From Synechococcus sp. Nb3U1 (lineage in GTDB: Bacteria > Cyanobacteriota > Cyanobacteriia > Thermostichales > Thermostichaceae), in contig NZ_JAKFYQ010000002.1 of NCBI RefSeq assembly GCF_021533835.1, positions 496,001-560,000 of the forward strand: DNA of 64,000 bases. The letters run 5' to 3'. The position numbers and the translations under genes are program-made. Every line of letters begins with the position of its first letter. Position 1 is the first letter of the stretch. Shown piece after piece: positions 43,286 through 51,026 of this stretch. The notes beneath the pieces were generated by a model. It did not search any database. It had not been told where the DNA came from and saw nothing but the letters and a program-made list of their open reading frames with translations.

Positions 43286-44974
43286 ATGGGTATGCTACTG
43301 GAGTTCGACTTTAGTCACTACTTCACCTACGCCGAAATCGTCGATTTTTTGCAGGCGGCAGTGGCCGCTTATCCCCACCTGATCACCCTAGAAACTCTCG
43401 GCACCAGCCGCCAAGGTCGCCAGATCTGGCTGGCCACCCTCACCCATCAAGCCAGCGGCCCTGCCCTGGACAAGCCCGCCTACTGGATCGATGCCAACAC
43501 CCACGCGGGGGAAGTGACCGGCTCGGCGGTAGCGCTCTACACCATTTACCACTTGCTCAGCCAGTATGGTGCGGATCCGCAGGCAACCCGACTGCTGGAT
43601 GGCTATACCCTCTACGTGTTGCCTCGCATCGCTGTGGATGGGGCGGAACAGTACCTCACCACCCCCGACGATCTGCGCTCTAGCCCCCATGCCTACCCGG
43701 ATCCCGACAAGCGAGATGGGCTACACCGGCAAGATATCAATGGCGATGGGCTAATTTTGCAGATGCGCCTCAAGGATGACTGCGGGGCCTGGAAAATTTC
43801 AGAGAAGGATCCCCGCTTAATGGTGCGCCGGGATCCCGATGAGTTCGGCGGCAGCTACTACACTCTGTTGCCGGAGGGGTTGATCCACAACTTCGATGGC
43901 TACGACGTGCGGGTGGCTCCTCCTTTGGCGGGTATGGACTTCAACCGCAACTATCCCTTCGAGTGGGCGCCGGAATCCGAACAGAAAGGGGCAGGAGCCT
44001 ATCCCTTTAGCGAGCCAGAAACCCGTGCCGAAGCGGAATTTTGGCGTACCCATCGCAACATCAATGGTTTTGTTACTTACCACACCTTCTCGGCGGTAAT
44101 CCTGCGACCCTATTCCACCCATCCCGATGAGCATTTCCCGGTAGAGGATCTGGAAACTTTTCAACTGATCGGGGAGAAGGGCACCCAACTGACTGGCTAC
44201 GAGTGTGTCTCGGTCTATCACAAGTTTCGCTACCACCCCAAACAAATTCTGCACGGCGGTATGGATGACTATGGCTACGACCATTGGGGCTGGTTTGGTT
44301 TTACCACTGAGCTTTGGGATCTGCCCACGGCTGCTGGGGTGCAGAAGGGAGACTACATCCAATGGTTCCGTCGCCATCCGGAAGACGATGATCTGAAAAT
44401 TTTGCGATGGAACGACGAACACCTCGGGGGTGAAGGATTTGTGGAGTGGCACCTCTTTGAGCATCCGCAACTGGGGCCGGTGGAAATCGGCGGCTGGAAA
44501 GAAAAAGTGACTTGGGAGAATGCACCGCCGCTGCTGCTGCCCGAGCTATGCCATCGCCACTGTCAGTTCACCCTGGCCCATGCCCTGATGAGCCCCAAGC
44601 TGGCCATTGCCAAAGCAGAGGTTCACCCGCAGGGATCCAGCCTTTACAAAGTCATCCTGCAACTGGAGAACCAAGGGTTCTTGCCCACCTACACCAGCCA
44701 AAAGGCTCTGGAACGGCAGATCGTGCGGCCAATTCAGATGTCTGTGGAATTGCCCGCAACCGCTTCGTTGGTCATGGGCCAAGCCAAGCAAATGCTGGGC
44801 CATCTGGAGGGACGTTCCAACAAAGCCTATGTCAAAGCCTTTACCGATGCGGGAGAGGTGGATTTTCGGCGCAAGCTGGAATGGGTGATCCGGGCTCCGG
44901 CGGGAACCCGCCTAGAGATCGTAGCCAGGGCAGAACGAGCCGGAACGGTACGAACGGAACTGCTGTTGCCCTAG
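43286..44974 (+). CDS. M14-family zinc carboxypeptidase
   Basis: 562 residues from ATG 43286 (an alternative ATG is two codons on). IWLATLTHQ and WIDANTHAGEVTGSAVA contain the first zinc HxxE pair, GMDFNRNYPFEW the substrate Arg/Asn region, and GFVTYHTFSAVILRP the third zinc His. TTELWDLP holds the catalytic Glu. The C-terminal 150 residues, which follow the catalytic domain, look like a beta-rich module. No signal peptide is present, so it is cytosolic. It precedes the tandem ABC ATPase by 96 bp. Confidence 0.9.
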   Translation: MGMLLEFDFSHYFTYAEIVDFLQAAVAAYPHLITLETLGTSRQGRQIWLATLTHQASGPALDKPAYWIDANTHAGEVTGSAVALYTIYHLLSQYGADPQATRLLDGYTLYVLPRIAVDGAEQYLTTPDDLRSSPHAYPDPDKRDGLHRQDINGDGLILQMRLKDDCGAWKISEKDPRLMVRRDPDEFGGSYYTLLPEGLIHNFDGYDVRVAPPLAGMDFNRNYPFEWAPESEQKGAGAYPFSEPETRAEAEFWRTHRNINGFVTYHTFSAVILRPYSTHPDEHFPVEDLETFQLIGEKGTQLTGYECVSVYHKFRYHPKQILHGGMDDYGYDHWGWFGFTTELWDLPTAAGVQKGDYIQWFRRHPEDDDLKILRWNDEHLGGEGFVEWHLFEHPQLGPVEIGGWKEKVTWENAPPLLLPELCHRHCQFTLAHALMSPKLAIAKAEVHPQGSSLYKVILQLENQGFLPTYTSQKALERQIVRPIQMSVELPATASLVMGQAKQMLGHLEGRSNKAYVKAFTDAGEVDFRRKLEWVIRAPAGTRLEIVARAERAGTVRTELLLP

Positions 44975-45070
44975 TTGAACGGGATCCCTAGGGGGTAGAC
45001 TCCGGGACTGAAGACACTGGGGGTCGTGGTCTATAATCCTGCCAATCCTCCTCCTGTTGCTCTGGTTACC

Positions 45071-46882
45071 ATGACTGATTCAGCCTCTGGTTCTGCCCAT
45101 TCTGATCTGCTCAGTGTGGAGGAGTTGCGGGTTCTTTTGCCCAGCCGCACTGTTGGGGTTGCCAGCGGCACGGAGTTCTTCGGATCCCGGCAGGCGGTGG
45201 TGGATGGGCTGTCCTTTCGGCTGCAGGCTGGCCAAACCTTGGGCATTGTCGGGGAATCGGGCTCCGGCAAAACCATGACCGCCCTAGCTCTGATCGGCCT
45301 TTTGCCCAGCCAGGCGGAGGTTACCGGCCAAATCCGCTTCCAAGGCCAGCAGGGAATGGTGGATTGGCTGGCCTTGGATCCCCGCCAACGGCGTCGCTAT
45401 CGCGGATCCCAGATCGCCATGATCTTCCAGGAGCCGAGCACCGCCCTTAATCCCCTCTATACCTGTGGCCAACAATTGCGGGAAACCCTGCAGGCCAATA
45501 CACCCCTGACCCTGGAGGCAATTTGTGCTCAAGCTGTTCGCCTTTTTGAGGAAGTTCAACTCTCCCCCCAACTGCTGGAGCGCTACCCCCATCAACTCTC
45601 GGGCGGCCAAATTCAGCGGGTGGCCATCGCCTGCGCTATCGCCTCTAACCCCAAATTGCTGATCGCGGACGAGCCGACCACTGCCCTGGATGTAACGGTG
45701 CAAGCGGAAATTTTGCGCCTGATCGGGAAGCTGCAACAGCAGCGACAAATGGCGATCCTGTTCATTACCCATGACCTCAGCTTGGTGGCGGAACTGGCGG
45801 ATCAGGTGGTGGTGATGCACCGGGGCAAAGCGGTGGAACAGGCAAGCGTAGAGCAGGTGTTTCGGGATCCCCAGCATCCCTATACCCGTGGTTTGTTGGC
45901 TTGTCGCCCGGTGTTGGAGCGGCGGTTGCGGCGGCTGCCGACTTTGCAGGATTTTCAGGAAGAGAGCCAGCAGGGATCCCTGTCCATTGAGCAACGGTGG
46001 CGGCAGGTGGAAATTACAGCGGCAGAAGAGGAAGAGCGACTGCAGAGATTACAACGTCAACCTCCCCTCCTGCAGGTACGCGAGCTGCGCACCCACTACG
46101 CTGTGCGTCAAGGGCTGTTGCGTCGCCAAGTGGGGGAACTGCGGGCGGTGGATGGGATCAGCTTTGAGCTCTATCCTGGCGAAACCCTGGGGCTGGTGGG
46201 GGAATCCGGCTGTGGCAAAACCACCCTTGGGCGTACCCTTTTGCGCTTGATCCGCGCCAGCTCTGGCCAGGTGCTCTACGACGGGGATGAGTTGCTCCGC
46301 TTGCCGCCCCAACACTTACGCCGGTTACGCCGGGAGATTCAACTGATTTTTCAAGACCCGGTGGCCTCCCTGGATCCGCGCATGACGGTGGGAGAAAGCG
46401 TCATGGAGCCGATGTGGCTACACCGAATTGGGGAGAACTCCTCAGCTCGGCGGGAACGGGCCAAACAGTTGTTCCAACGGGTCGGGTTGGATCCCGAGTC
46501 GCTGGATCGCATGCCCCATCAGTTCTCCGGTGGGCAACGGCAGCGCATCTGTATTGCGCGGGCCTTAGCTTCCGAGCCGCGCTTGATCGTCTGTGATGAA
46601 GCTGTTTCCTCTTTGGATGTTTCGGTGCAGGCGCAGGTATTGAATTTGCTCAAAGATCTACAGGAGGAACTGGGGCTCACCTACCTGTTCATTTCTCACG
46701 ATCTGAGCGTGGTCAAGTTCATGAGCGACCGCATCATGGTCATGAACCGGGGCCGGATCGAAGAAATTGGCCCAGCCAGCCAGATCTACCTGCATCCACA
46801 GCAAGACTATACTCGCCGCCTCATTGCCGCCATTCCCAAAGGGGATCCCCAAAAGCGTACCCACTTACCCCAAACCGGATGA
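45071..46882 (+). CDS. Tandem oligopeptide/dipeptide ABC ATPase (DppD-DppF fusion, YejF-like)
   Basis: 603 residues from ATG 45071. Two complete ATPase halves: GESGSGKTMTALALIGLLPSQ, then LSGGQIQRVAIACAIASNPKLLIADEPTTALDVT in half 1; GESGCGKTTLGRTLLRLI and FSGGQRQRICIARALASEPRLIVCDEAVSSLDVS in half 2. ABC ATPases of this fused type serve oligopeptide or nickel importers. No permease or binding protein is in the window. The next gene, the PLP enzyme, starts 10 bp later, so they are likely cotranscribed. Confidence 0.92.
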   Translation: MTDSASGSAHSDLLSVEELRVLLPSRTVGVASGTEFFGSRQAVVDGLSFRLQAGQTLGIVGESGSGKTMTALALIGLLPSQAEVTGQIRFQGQQGMVDWLALDPRQRRRYRGSQIAMIFQEPSTALNPLYTCGQQLRETLQANTPLTLEAICAQAVRLFEEVQLSPQLLERYPHQLSGGQIQRVAIACAIASNPKLLIADEPTTALDVTVQAEILRLIGKLQQQRQMAILFITHDLSLVAELADQVVVMHRGKAVEQASVEQVFRDPQHPYTRGLLACRPVLERRLRRLPTLQDFQEESQQGSLSIEQRWRQVEITAAEEEERLQRLQRQPPLLQVRELRTHYAVRQGLLRRQVGELRAVDGISFELYPGETLGLVGESGCGKTTLGRTLLRLIRASSGQVLYDGDELLRLPPQHLRRLRREIQLIFQDPVASLDPRMTVGESVMEPMWLHRIGENSSARRERAKQLFQRVGLDPESLDRMPHQFSGGQRQRICIARALASEPRLIVCDEAVSSLDVSVQAQVLNLLKDLQEELGLTYLFISHDLSVVKFMSDRIMVMNRGRIEEIGPASQIYLHPQQDYTRRLIAAIPKGDPQKRTHLPQTG

Positions 46883-46892
46883 AGACTTTCCC

Positions 46893-48062
46893 ATGCACTT
46901 TGAAACCCTGGCCATCCACGCCGGACGGCACCTTGACCTCGGCACCGGCGCGGTGATTCCGCCGATTCACCTCTCTACCACCTTCTGGCGGGATCCCTTG
47001 CAAACCCTGGCAGGCGCACCCTTGCCCGACTACACCTACACCCGAGAAGGCAACCCCACCCGCGGCGCTCTCGAACAGGCCCTGGCTCAGTTGGAAGGGG
47101 GATCCGCAGCGGCTTTATTTGCCTCCGGCTCGGCAGCCACATTGGCCATCCTGCAAACCTTGTCTACTGGCGATCACCTGTTGCTGCCACAGGATGTCTA
47201 CTACGGCACCTTCAAGATTGCCCAGGGGATCCTGGCCCGTTGGGGATTACAGGTGGAGCAGGTGGATATGACCGATCTAGAACAGGTGGCCGCCGCCCTA
47301 CGCCCCCAGACGCGCCTGGTGTGGATCGAAACCCCCTCCAACCCGATGCTGACCCTCACCGATATCGCCGCCATCGCTGAACTGGCTCATCGTCACGCAG
47401 CCCGCTGTGTGTGCGACAACACCTGGGCCACCCCTTTGTTGCAGCGCCCACTCGAGCTGGGGGCTGATTGGGTGGTTCACTCCACAACCAAGTATCTGAA
47501 TGGCCACAGCGATGTTCTGGGTGGGGCGGTAATCACCGCTGCCCCCGATCCAGAATCGGATCCCGACTGGCAAACTCTGCGGCACATTCAAGCGAATGGC
47601 GGAGGCGTGCCCTCCCCTTTTGAGTGCTGGTTAACCTTGCGCGGCCTGCAAACCCTGCCCTATCGAATGCGCGGCCATTGTCAAAACGCTCAGACATTGG
47701 CCCACTTTTTGCACTCTCACCCCGCGGTGGAAAGGGTTCACTATCCGGGCTTACTCAGCCATCCTGCCCATGCCTTGGCCCAACAGCAGATGCCAGAATT
47801 TGGCGGCATGTTGTCCTTTCAGGTGCGCGGCGGGCGACAGGAAGCTCTGCAGGTGGCGGCTCAGTTGCAGCTCTTTACCCATGCCACCAGCTTGGGAGGG
47901 CCAGAAAGCTTAATCGAGCACCGTGCCTCCATCGAAGGCCCTAACTCTACCACGCCAGAGAATTTACTGCGGGTTTCGGTGGGCTTAGAACACCCGCAGG
48001 ATCTGATGGCCGATTTGAAGCAGGCGCTCCAGCAAACTTACCAGCAAACTGACAAGAAATGA
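46893..48062 (+). CDS. metB: Cystathionine gamma-synthase/lyase-type PLP enzyme
   Basis: 389 residues from ATG 46893, ten bases after the ABC stop. PPIHLSTTF, YTYTREGNPTRGALEQALAQLEGG, LIWIETPSNPML-like VWIETPSNPMLTL, VHSTTKYLNGHSDVLGGAV (PLP lysine) and SLGGPESLIEHRA are the Cys/Met metabolism PLP signature. Substrate could be O-succinylhomoserine, O-acetylhomoserine or cystathionine. Family-level assignment is firm, exact enzyme uncertain. Confidence 0.85.
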   Translation: MHFETLAIHAGRHLDLGTGAVIPPIHLSTTFWRDPLQTLAGAPLPDYTYTREGNPTRGALEQALAQLEGGSAAALFASGSAATLAILQTLSTGDHLLLPQDVYYGTFKIAQGILARWGLQVEQVDMTDLEQVAAALRPQTRLVWIETPSNPMLTLTDIAAIAELAHRHAARCVCDNTWATPLLQRPLELGADWVVHSTTKYLNGHSDVLGGAVITAAPDPESDPDWQTLRHIQANGGGVPSPFECWLTLRGLQTLPYRMRGHCQNAQTLAHFLHSHPAVERVHYPGLLSHPAHALAQQQMPEFGGMLSFQVRGGRQEALQVAAQLQLFTHATSLGGPESLIEHRASIEGPNSTTPENLLRVSVGLEHPQDLMADLKQALQQTYQQTDKK

Positions 48063-48124
48063 CTCCCTACCGAGATTCGTCCCAGTGCTCCAACTAGAGC
48101 TAAGCCCCTTGGTCAGGAGTGCTA

Positions 48125-48427
48125 AGCACTATAGTTGTTGCTGCCCAGCCTCTCAGCATTACCTGGGAAAAGCTACTCTTGTCTCCCCAAGCTAACGGGC
48201 GTTATCCCATCCCACCTCTGTAACTGGAATTGGGGGTTTGGCAAGGTAGCAAAGAAGGCCGGGACGACTATTGGCTGCGGTGATGGAGCCCTGAAGGTGA
48301 ACTGCTGTTGTGGGGTGCAGAAAGGTTGGAACAAGAACGCCAAAAAGTGGAGCAAGAGCGTCAACGGGCAGAACGATTGGCTGAGTATCTGCGTCGACAG
48401 GGAGTTGATCCCGATACGGTGCTGTGA
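48125..48427 (+). pseudogene. Decayed Uma2-family endonuclease gene
   Basis: One frame reads AAQPLSITWEKLLLSPQANGRYPIPPL, stop, LELGVWQGSKEGRDDYWLR, stop, then WSPEGELLLWGAERLEQERQ...LAEYLRRQGVDPDTVL before the normal stop at 48425-48427. The ends match the Uma2 N-terminus and C-terminus but the middle with the catalytic residues is missing. Two in-frame stops (about 48216 and 48282) confirm decay. No start codon is left. Confidence 0.8.
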
Positions 48428-48490
48428 TTTGTGATGGGTTTTAGCTGGGATCCCTGAGTTGCATCGATTGATCTGATTGATCTCATGATC

Positions 48491-49417
48491 TCAGCGAATT
48501 TTGCCCTCGATGAACGGTACTTCCAAGACTTTTTCATGATGGATGGGACCATGACCAAAGTAGCCCCCTTCGCCAAAGAGTTCGCCGTGATCTGCCGTAA
48601 CCGTGATGTAGGTGTTTTCGGGAACCAAATCAAACAGTTGCTCGAAGATCCCATCCAGATAGCGCACCGCCTCGATTTGTTGTTGTCGTAGCGCTTCCAA
48701 TTGGGCCGGATCAAAAAAGGGGATCCCTTCGTCTCCAGATTCATCCAAACGCTTCAACACCCCATTCACCCCAGAAATGCGTGGCCAAAGGCTGGGATCC
48801 TGATCCGGCAGGGCGTAGGGATAGTGGGTTTCCCCCACATTCAGCAAGTAAAAACTGGGCCGCTCTGGATCAAAGTGCAACTGCTCCACCATGGCCGCCA
48901 TATCGTTGTGCTGAGGCATGAGGCGGTAAGAATCAAAGTCTCGATTGAGCAAGGTGTTAGGGTTCAGGACGGGCAAAGACACCATGGCGTGGGTGTTGTA
49001 GCCCAGTTGGTGTTTGAGCAGGGTCGGGAGATAGAGGTGGGGCAACAAATGCCTGAACTCGATGGGCTGCTGGGTACCGAGGCGTTCGTTGTAACGTAAA
49101 TAATCCTGTTTATAGTGCTCGGAAGCAAAAACCTGGGTAGGGCTGGTATGGGGCAGCAAACCCATGAGCAAGTTGTAATGGGAGGGAGCCGTCCACGAGG
49201 CATAGCTCCAGCGCCTTTCTAGGGATCCCAATTTGAGCAGGTGCTTGGGATGGGCTGCCAGCAGGCTATCAAAGCGGCAACTGTCCAGAATGATCAAAAG
49301 ATAGTTATTCTGGCCTTGGGGTTTGGGCAAAGGTGTCGGTTCAGGAAGAGGCTTAGGAAGCTCAGTAGGTTCGGTAGCTACTTCTGGAGGAGCTTTCAGC
49401 CAGTTCAAGAGTCCCAT
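48491..49417 (-). CDS. Sulfatase-fold (alkaline phosphatase superfamily) protein
   Basis: 308 residues. A proline-rich linker (11-34) precedes the domain: LLIILDSCRFDSLLAA (nucleophile-like DSCR), SYASWTAPSHYNLLMGLLPH and TVTADHGELFGEGGYFGHG (metal DH). There is no signal peptide at the visible start. It resembles cyanobacterial sulfatase-like hydrolases. The ATG at 49415-49417 overlaps the LapA-like gene by 13 bp, so the two are cotranscribed. Confidence 0.82.
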   Translation of the reverse strand: MGLLNWLKAPPEVATEPTELPKPLPEPTPLPKPQGQNNYLLIILDSCRFDSLLAAHPKHLLKLGSLERRWSYASWTAPSHYNLLMGLLPHTSPTQVFASEHYKQDYLRYNERLGTQQPIEFRHLLPHLYLPTLLKHQLGYNTHAMVSLPVLNPNTLLNRDFDSYRLMPQHNDMAAMVEQLHFDPERPSFYLLNVGETHYPYALPDQDPSLWPRISGVNGVLKRLDESGDEGIPFFDPAQLEALRQQQIEAVRYLDGIFEQLFDLVPENTYITVTADHGELFGEGGYFGHGPIHHEKVLEVPFIEGKIR

Positions 49418-49911
49418 TCTTCCTCCTCCTCAGGATAGGGACGATTGGCCACCCGCCAGTCAGGAACAGAAGGCCCGTTTTCCTCTTGCTCATAGCGAGT
49501 TTCATCCTCGGCAGGTTCGGGCCGAATCCGCTCTGGAGGACGATTGGCATAGGAATATCGACCTGCGTAGGGATCCGAGGTGTACTCCGGTTCAGGCAAA
49601 TCCTGGGGTAAATAGTAGCTAGGGGGAGCCGTTTGCGATTCCAGAAAGCTGATGCGATCTATCAACTGATTTAACTTGCGGATCGCCTGCCGTTGCAAGG
49701 CCCGATCGTGAAACCGCCAGGAACCCACGTACAAAAATCCCAACCCAATCCCCACCCCGTAGGAAACCAGCAAGACCCAAGACAAAGGGAGCGGGGATCC
49801 CGATTGCCCAGCCAGCACCACCGTCACCGGGGATCCCCAGTTTTGGATGAGCAGAATCAGTAAAATCAGCGCCCATAGGCCCAGTAGTGCCAGGCGGATG
49901 TTTTTGAGCAT
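49405..49911 (-). CDS. LapA-domain membrane protein
   Basis: 168 residues from ATG 49909-49911, with GGGAGGG upstream. Two membrane helices (about 5-24 and 43-66) with an external hairpin form the LapA/YciS fold, followed by a coiled region and an acidic, disordered tail. Members help assemble lipopolysaccharide in proteobacteria; cyanobacterial members are of unknown use. It is upstream of the sulfatase-fold gene, overlapping it by 13 bp. Confidence 0.8.
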   Translation of the reverse strand: MLKNIRLALLGLWALILLILLIQNWGSPVTVVLAGQSGSPLPLSWVLLVSYGVGIGLGFLYVGSWRFHDRALQRQAIRKLNQLIDRISFLESQTAPPSYYLPQDLPEPEYTSDPYAGRYSYANRPPERIRPEPAEDETRYEQEENGPSVPDWRVANRPYPEEEEEWDS

Positions 49912-50377
49912 AGCCTTACCCTCCCATCCCCTTAGGTTATCATCCAGCTCACCTACACGAGTGGACATAACGACCCTTACGAGATACGGATCCGTCGGGT
50001 GCCATGTGTTTGCTACTTCACCATAAAGGCAAGAAAAGAACCGTATTCTCTAAATCTACTGGCTCCGCTGCTTTGACTATGGTTTCTAACTCTCGGATGA
50101 ATTGTTAACGCATATTTTCACAACAGAAGCCTATCTGATATCTGGGTGCTCGCTGCCCTTTGGCCTGTCTTTGTCAGCAGTGGCTAGCCCCGCAGGAATT
50201 ACTGTTGCAGAAGCGTTAACACCGGAACTTCTTCAGTACCTTGCAGTTGAATTTGAGGAAGACTACATAAACCAATCTGATAACTCAATCTGAACGTTGA
50301 GATCTGTTATTCGCTCAGTTAAATGTTCCAAAAGTATTGTAGGCTATGCCTAATGATAAGCTGCTTGGTGTGACAAT
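49912..50377. other. Gene-poor region before Calx-beta gene
   Basis: 466 bp. The only frame of note is 50102-50293 (63 residues, TTG start, no family, ending EFEEDYINQSDNSI), which may be a small gene or a remnant. I would not assign it. The rest holds the divergent promoters for the LapA-like and Calx-beta genes. Confidence 0.5.
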
Positions 50378-50989
50378 ATGAGATCTTCGGTTGCCAAGGT
50401 TCATTTGCCCAGTCCCGTTAGACCTGGCTGGAGTCGCCCCGGCTCTACGGTATGTAAGGTTGCGGCACTAGTCACCCTAACCGGGTGTGGTGCGGCTGTC
50501 GGCTTGGCTCCGATTCTTTTCCCGGCTCCACTGGTGGGCTTGCGGTTTTTCGATGATGCGAATCAGCCTATTATTCAGCCAGAAGCACCAGGATCCCTTG
50601 GGTTTTCCAACATCGGGGATCCCGTGCGGTTGACGGTGCCGGAAACCCGGCCTTCCCAGCGGGTGGTGTTTACTCTCCTTAATGAAGATGAACTGCTCAA
50701 CCAAGGGCGCATTACGGAACAAACGGCAGAACGGAGTGTTCCCATCACCTTTCAAGTGGATCCTGCTTCCACCGCAGTCCCCGGTAGAGATTACGTCCCC
50801 TTTAATACGGAACTCACGGTTCCTGCAGGACAGAGTCGGGCCACTTTGGTCATTGAGCTGATCAACAACCTGAACCCGGTGGGGGATCGGACGCTGATTT
50901 TGAACTTGCTTGAGCCTCCGGGAGGGGATCCCTATGCGGGTGCTCCCTGCTGTACAACGGCTATTCTCACCATCCGGGATGCGAACTAG
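50378..50989 (+). CDS. Lipoprotein with Calx-beta-like domain
   Basis: 203 residues. A lipobox LTGC (about 34-37) and hydrophobic stretch (28-50) suggest export as a lipoprotein, though the head is unusually long and an internal start is possible. The mature part ends with DYVPFNTELTVPAGQSRATLVIELINNLNPVGDRTLILNL, which is a Calx-beta repeat. Such repeats bind Ca2+ in surface proteins. One repeat and a preceding beta-rich region are visible. No partner gene. Confidence 0.7.
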   Translation: MRSSVAKVHLPSPVRPGWSRPGSTVCKVAALVTLTGCGAAVGLAPILFPAPLVGLRFFDDANQPIIQPEAPGSLGFSNIGDPVRLTVPETRPSQRVVFTLLNEDELLNQGRITEQTAERSVPITFQVDPASTAVPGRDYVPFNTELTVPAGQSRATLVIELINNLNPVGDRTLILNLLEPPGGDPYAGAPCCTTAILTIRDAN

Positions 50990-51026
50990 GGGATCCCTCA
51001 GGTAATCTCCTAATCAGGATCCATTA

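Noticed and set aside
50102-50293. 63-residue frame with TTG start
   Set aside because: No recognisable family, no ribosome site and poor start; kept only as a note in the gap entry.
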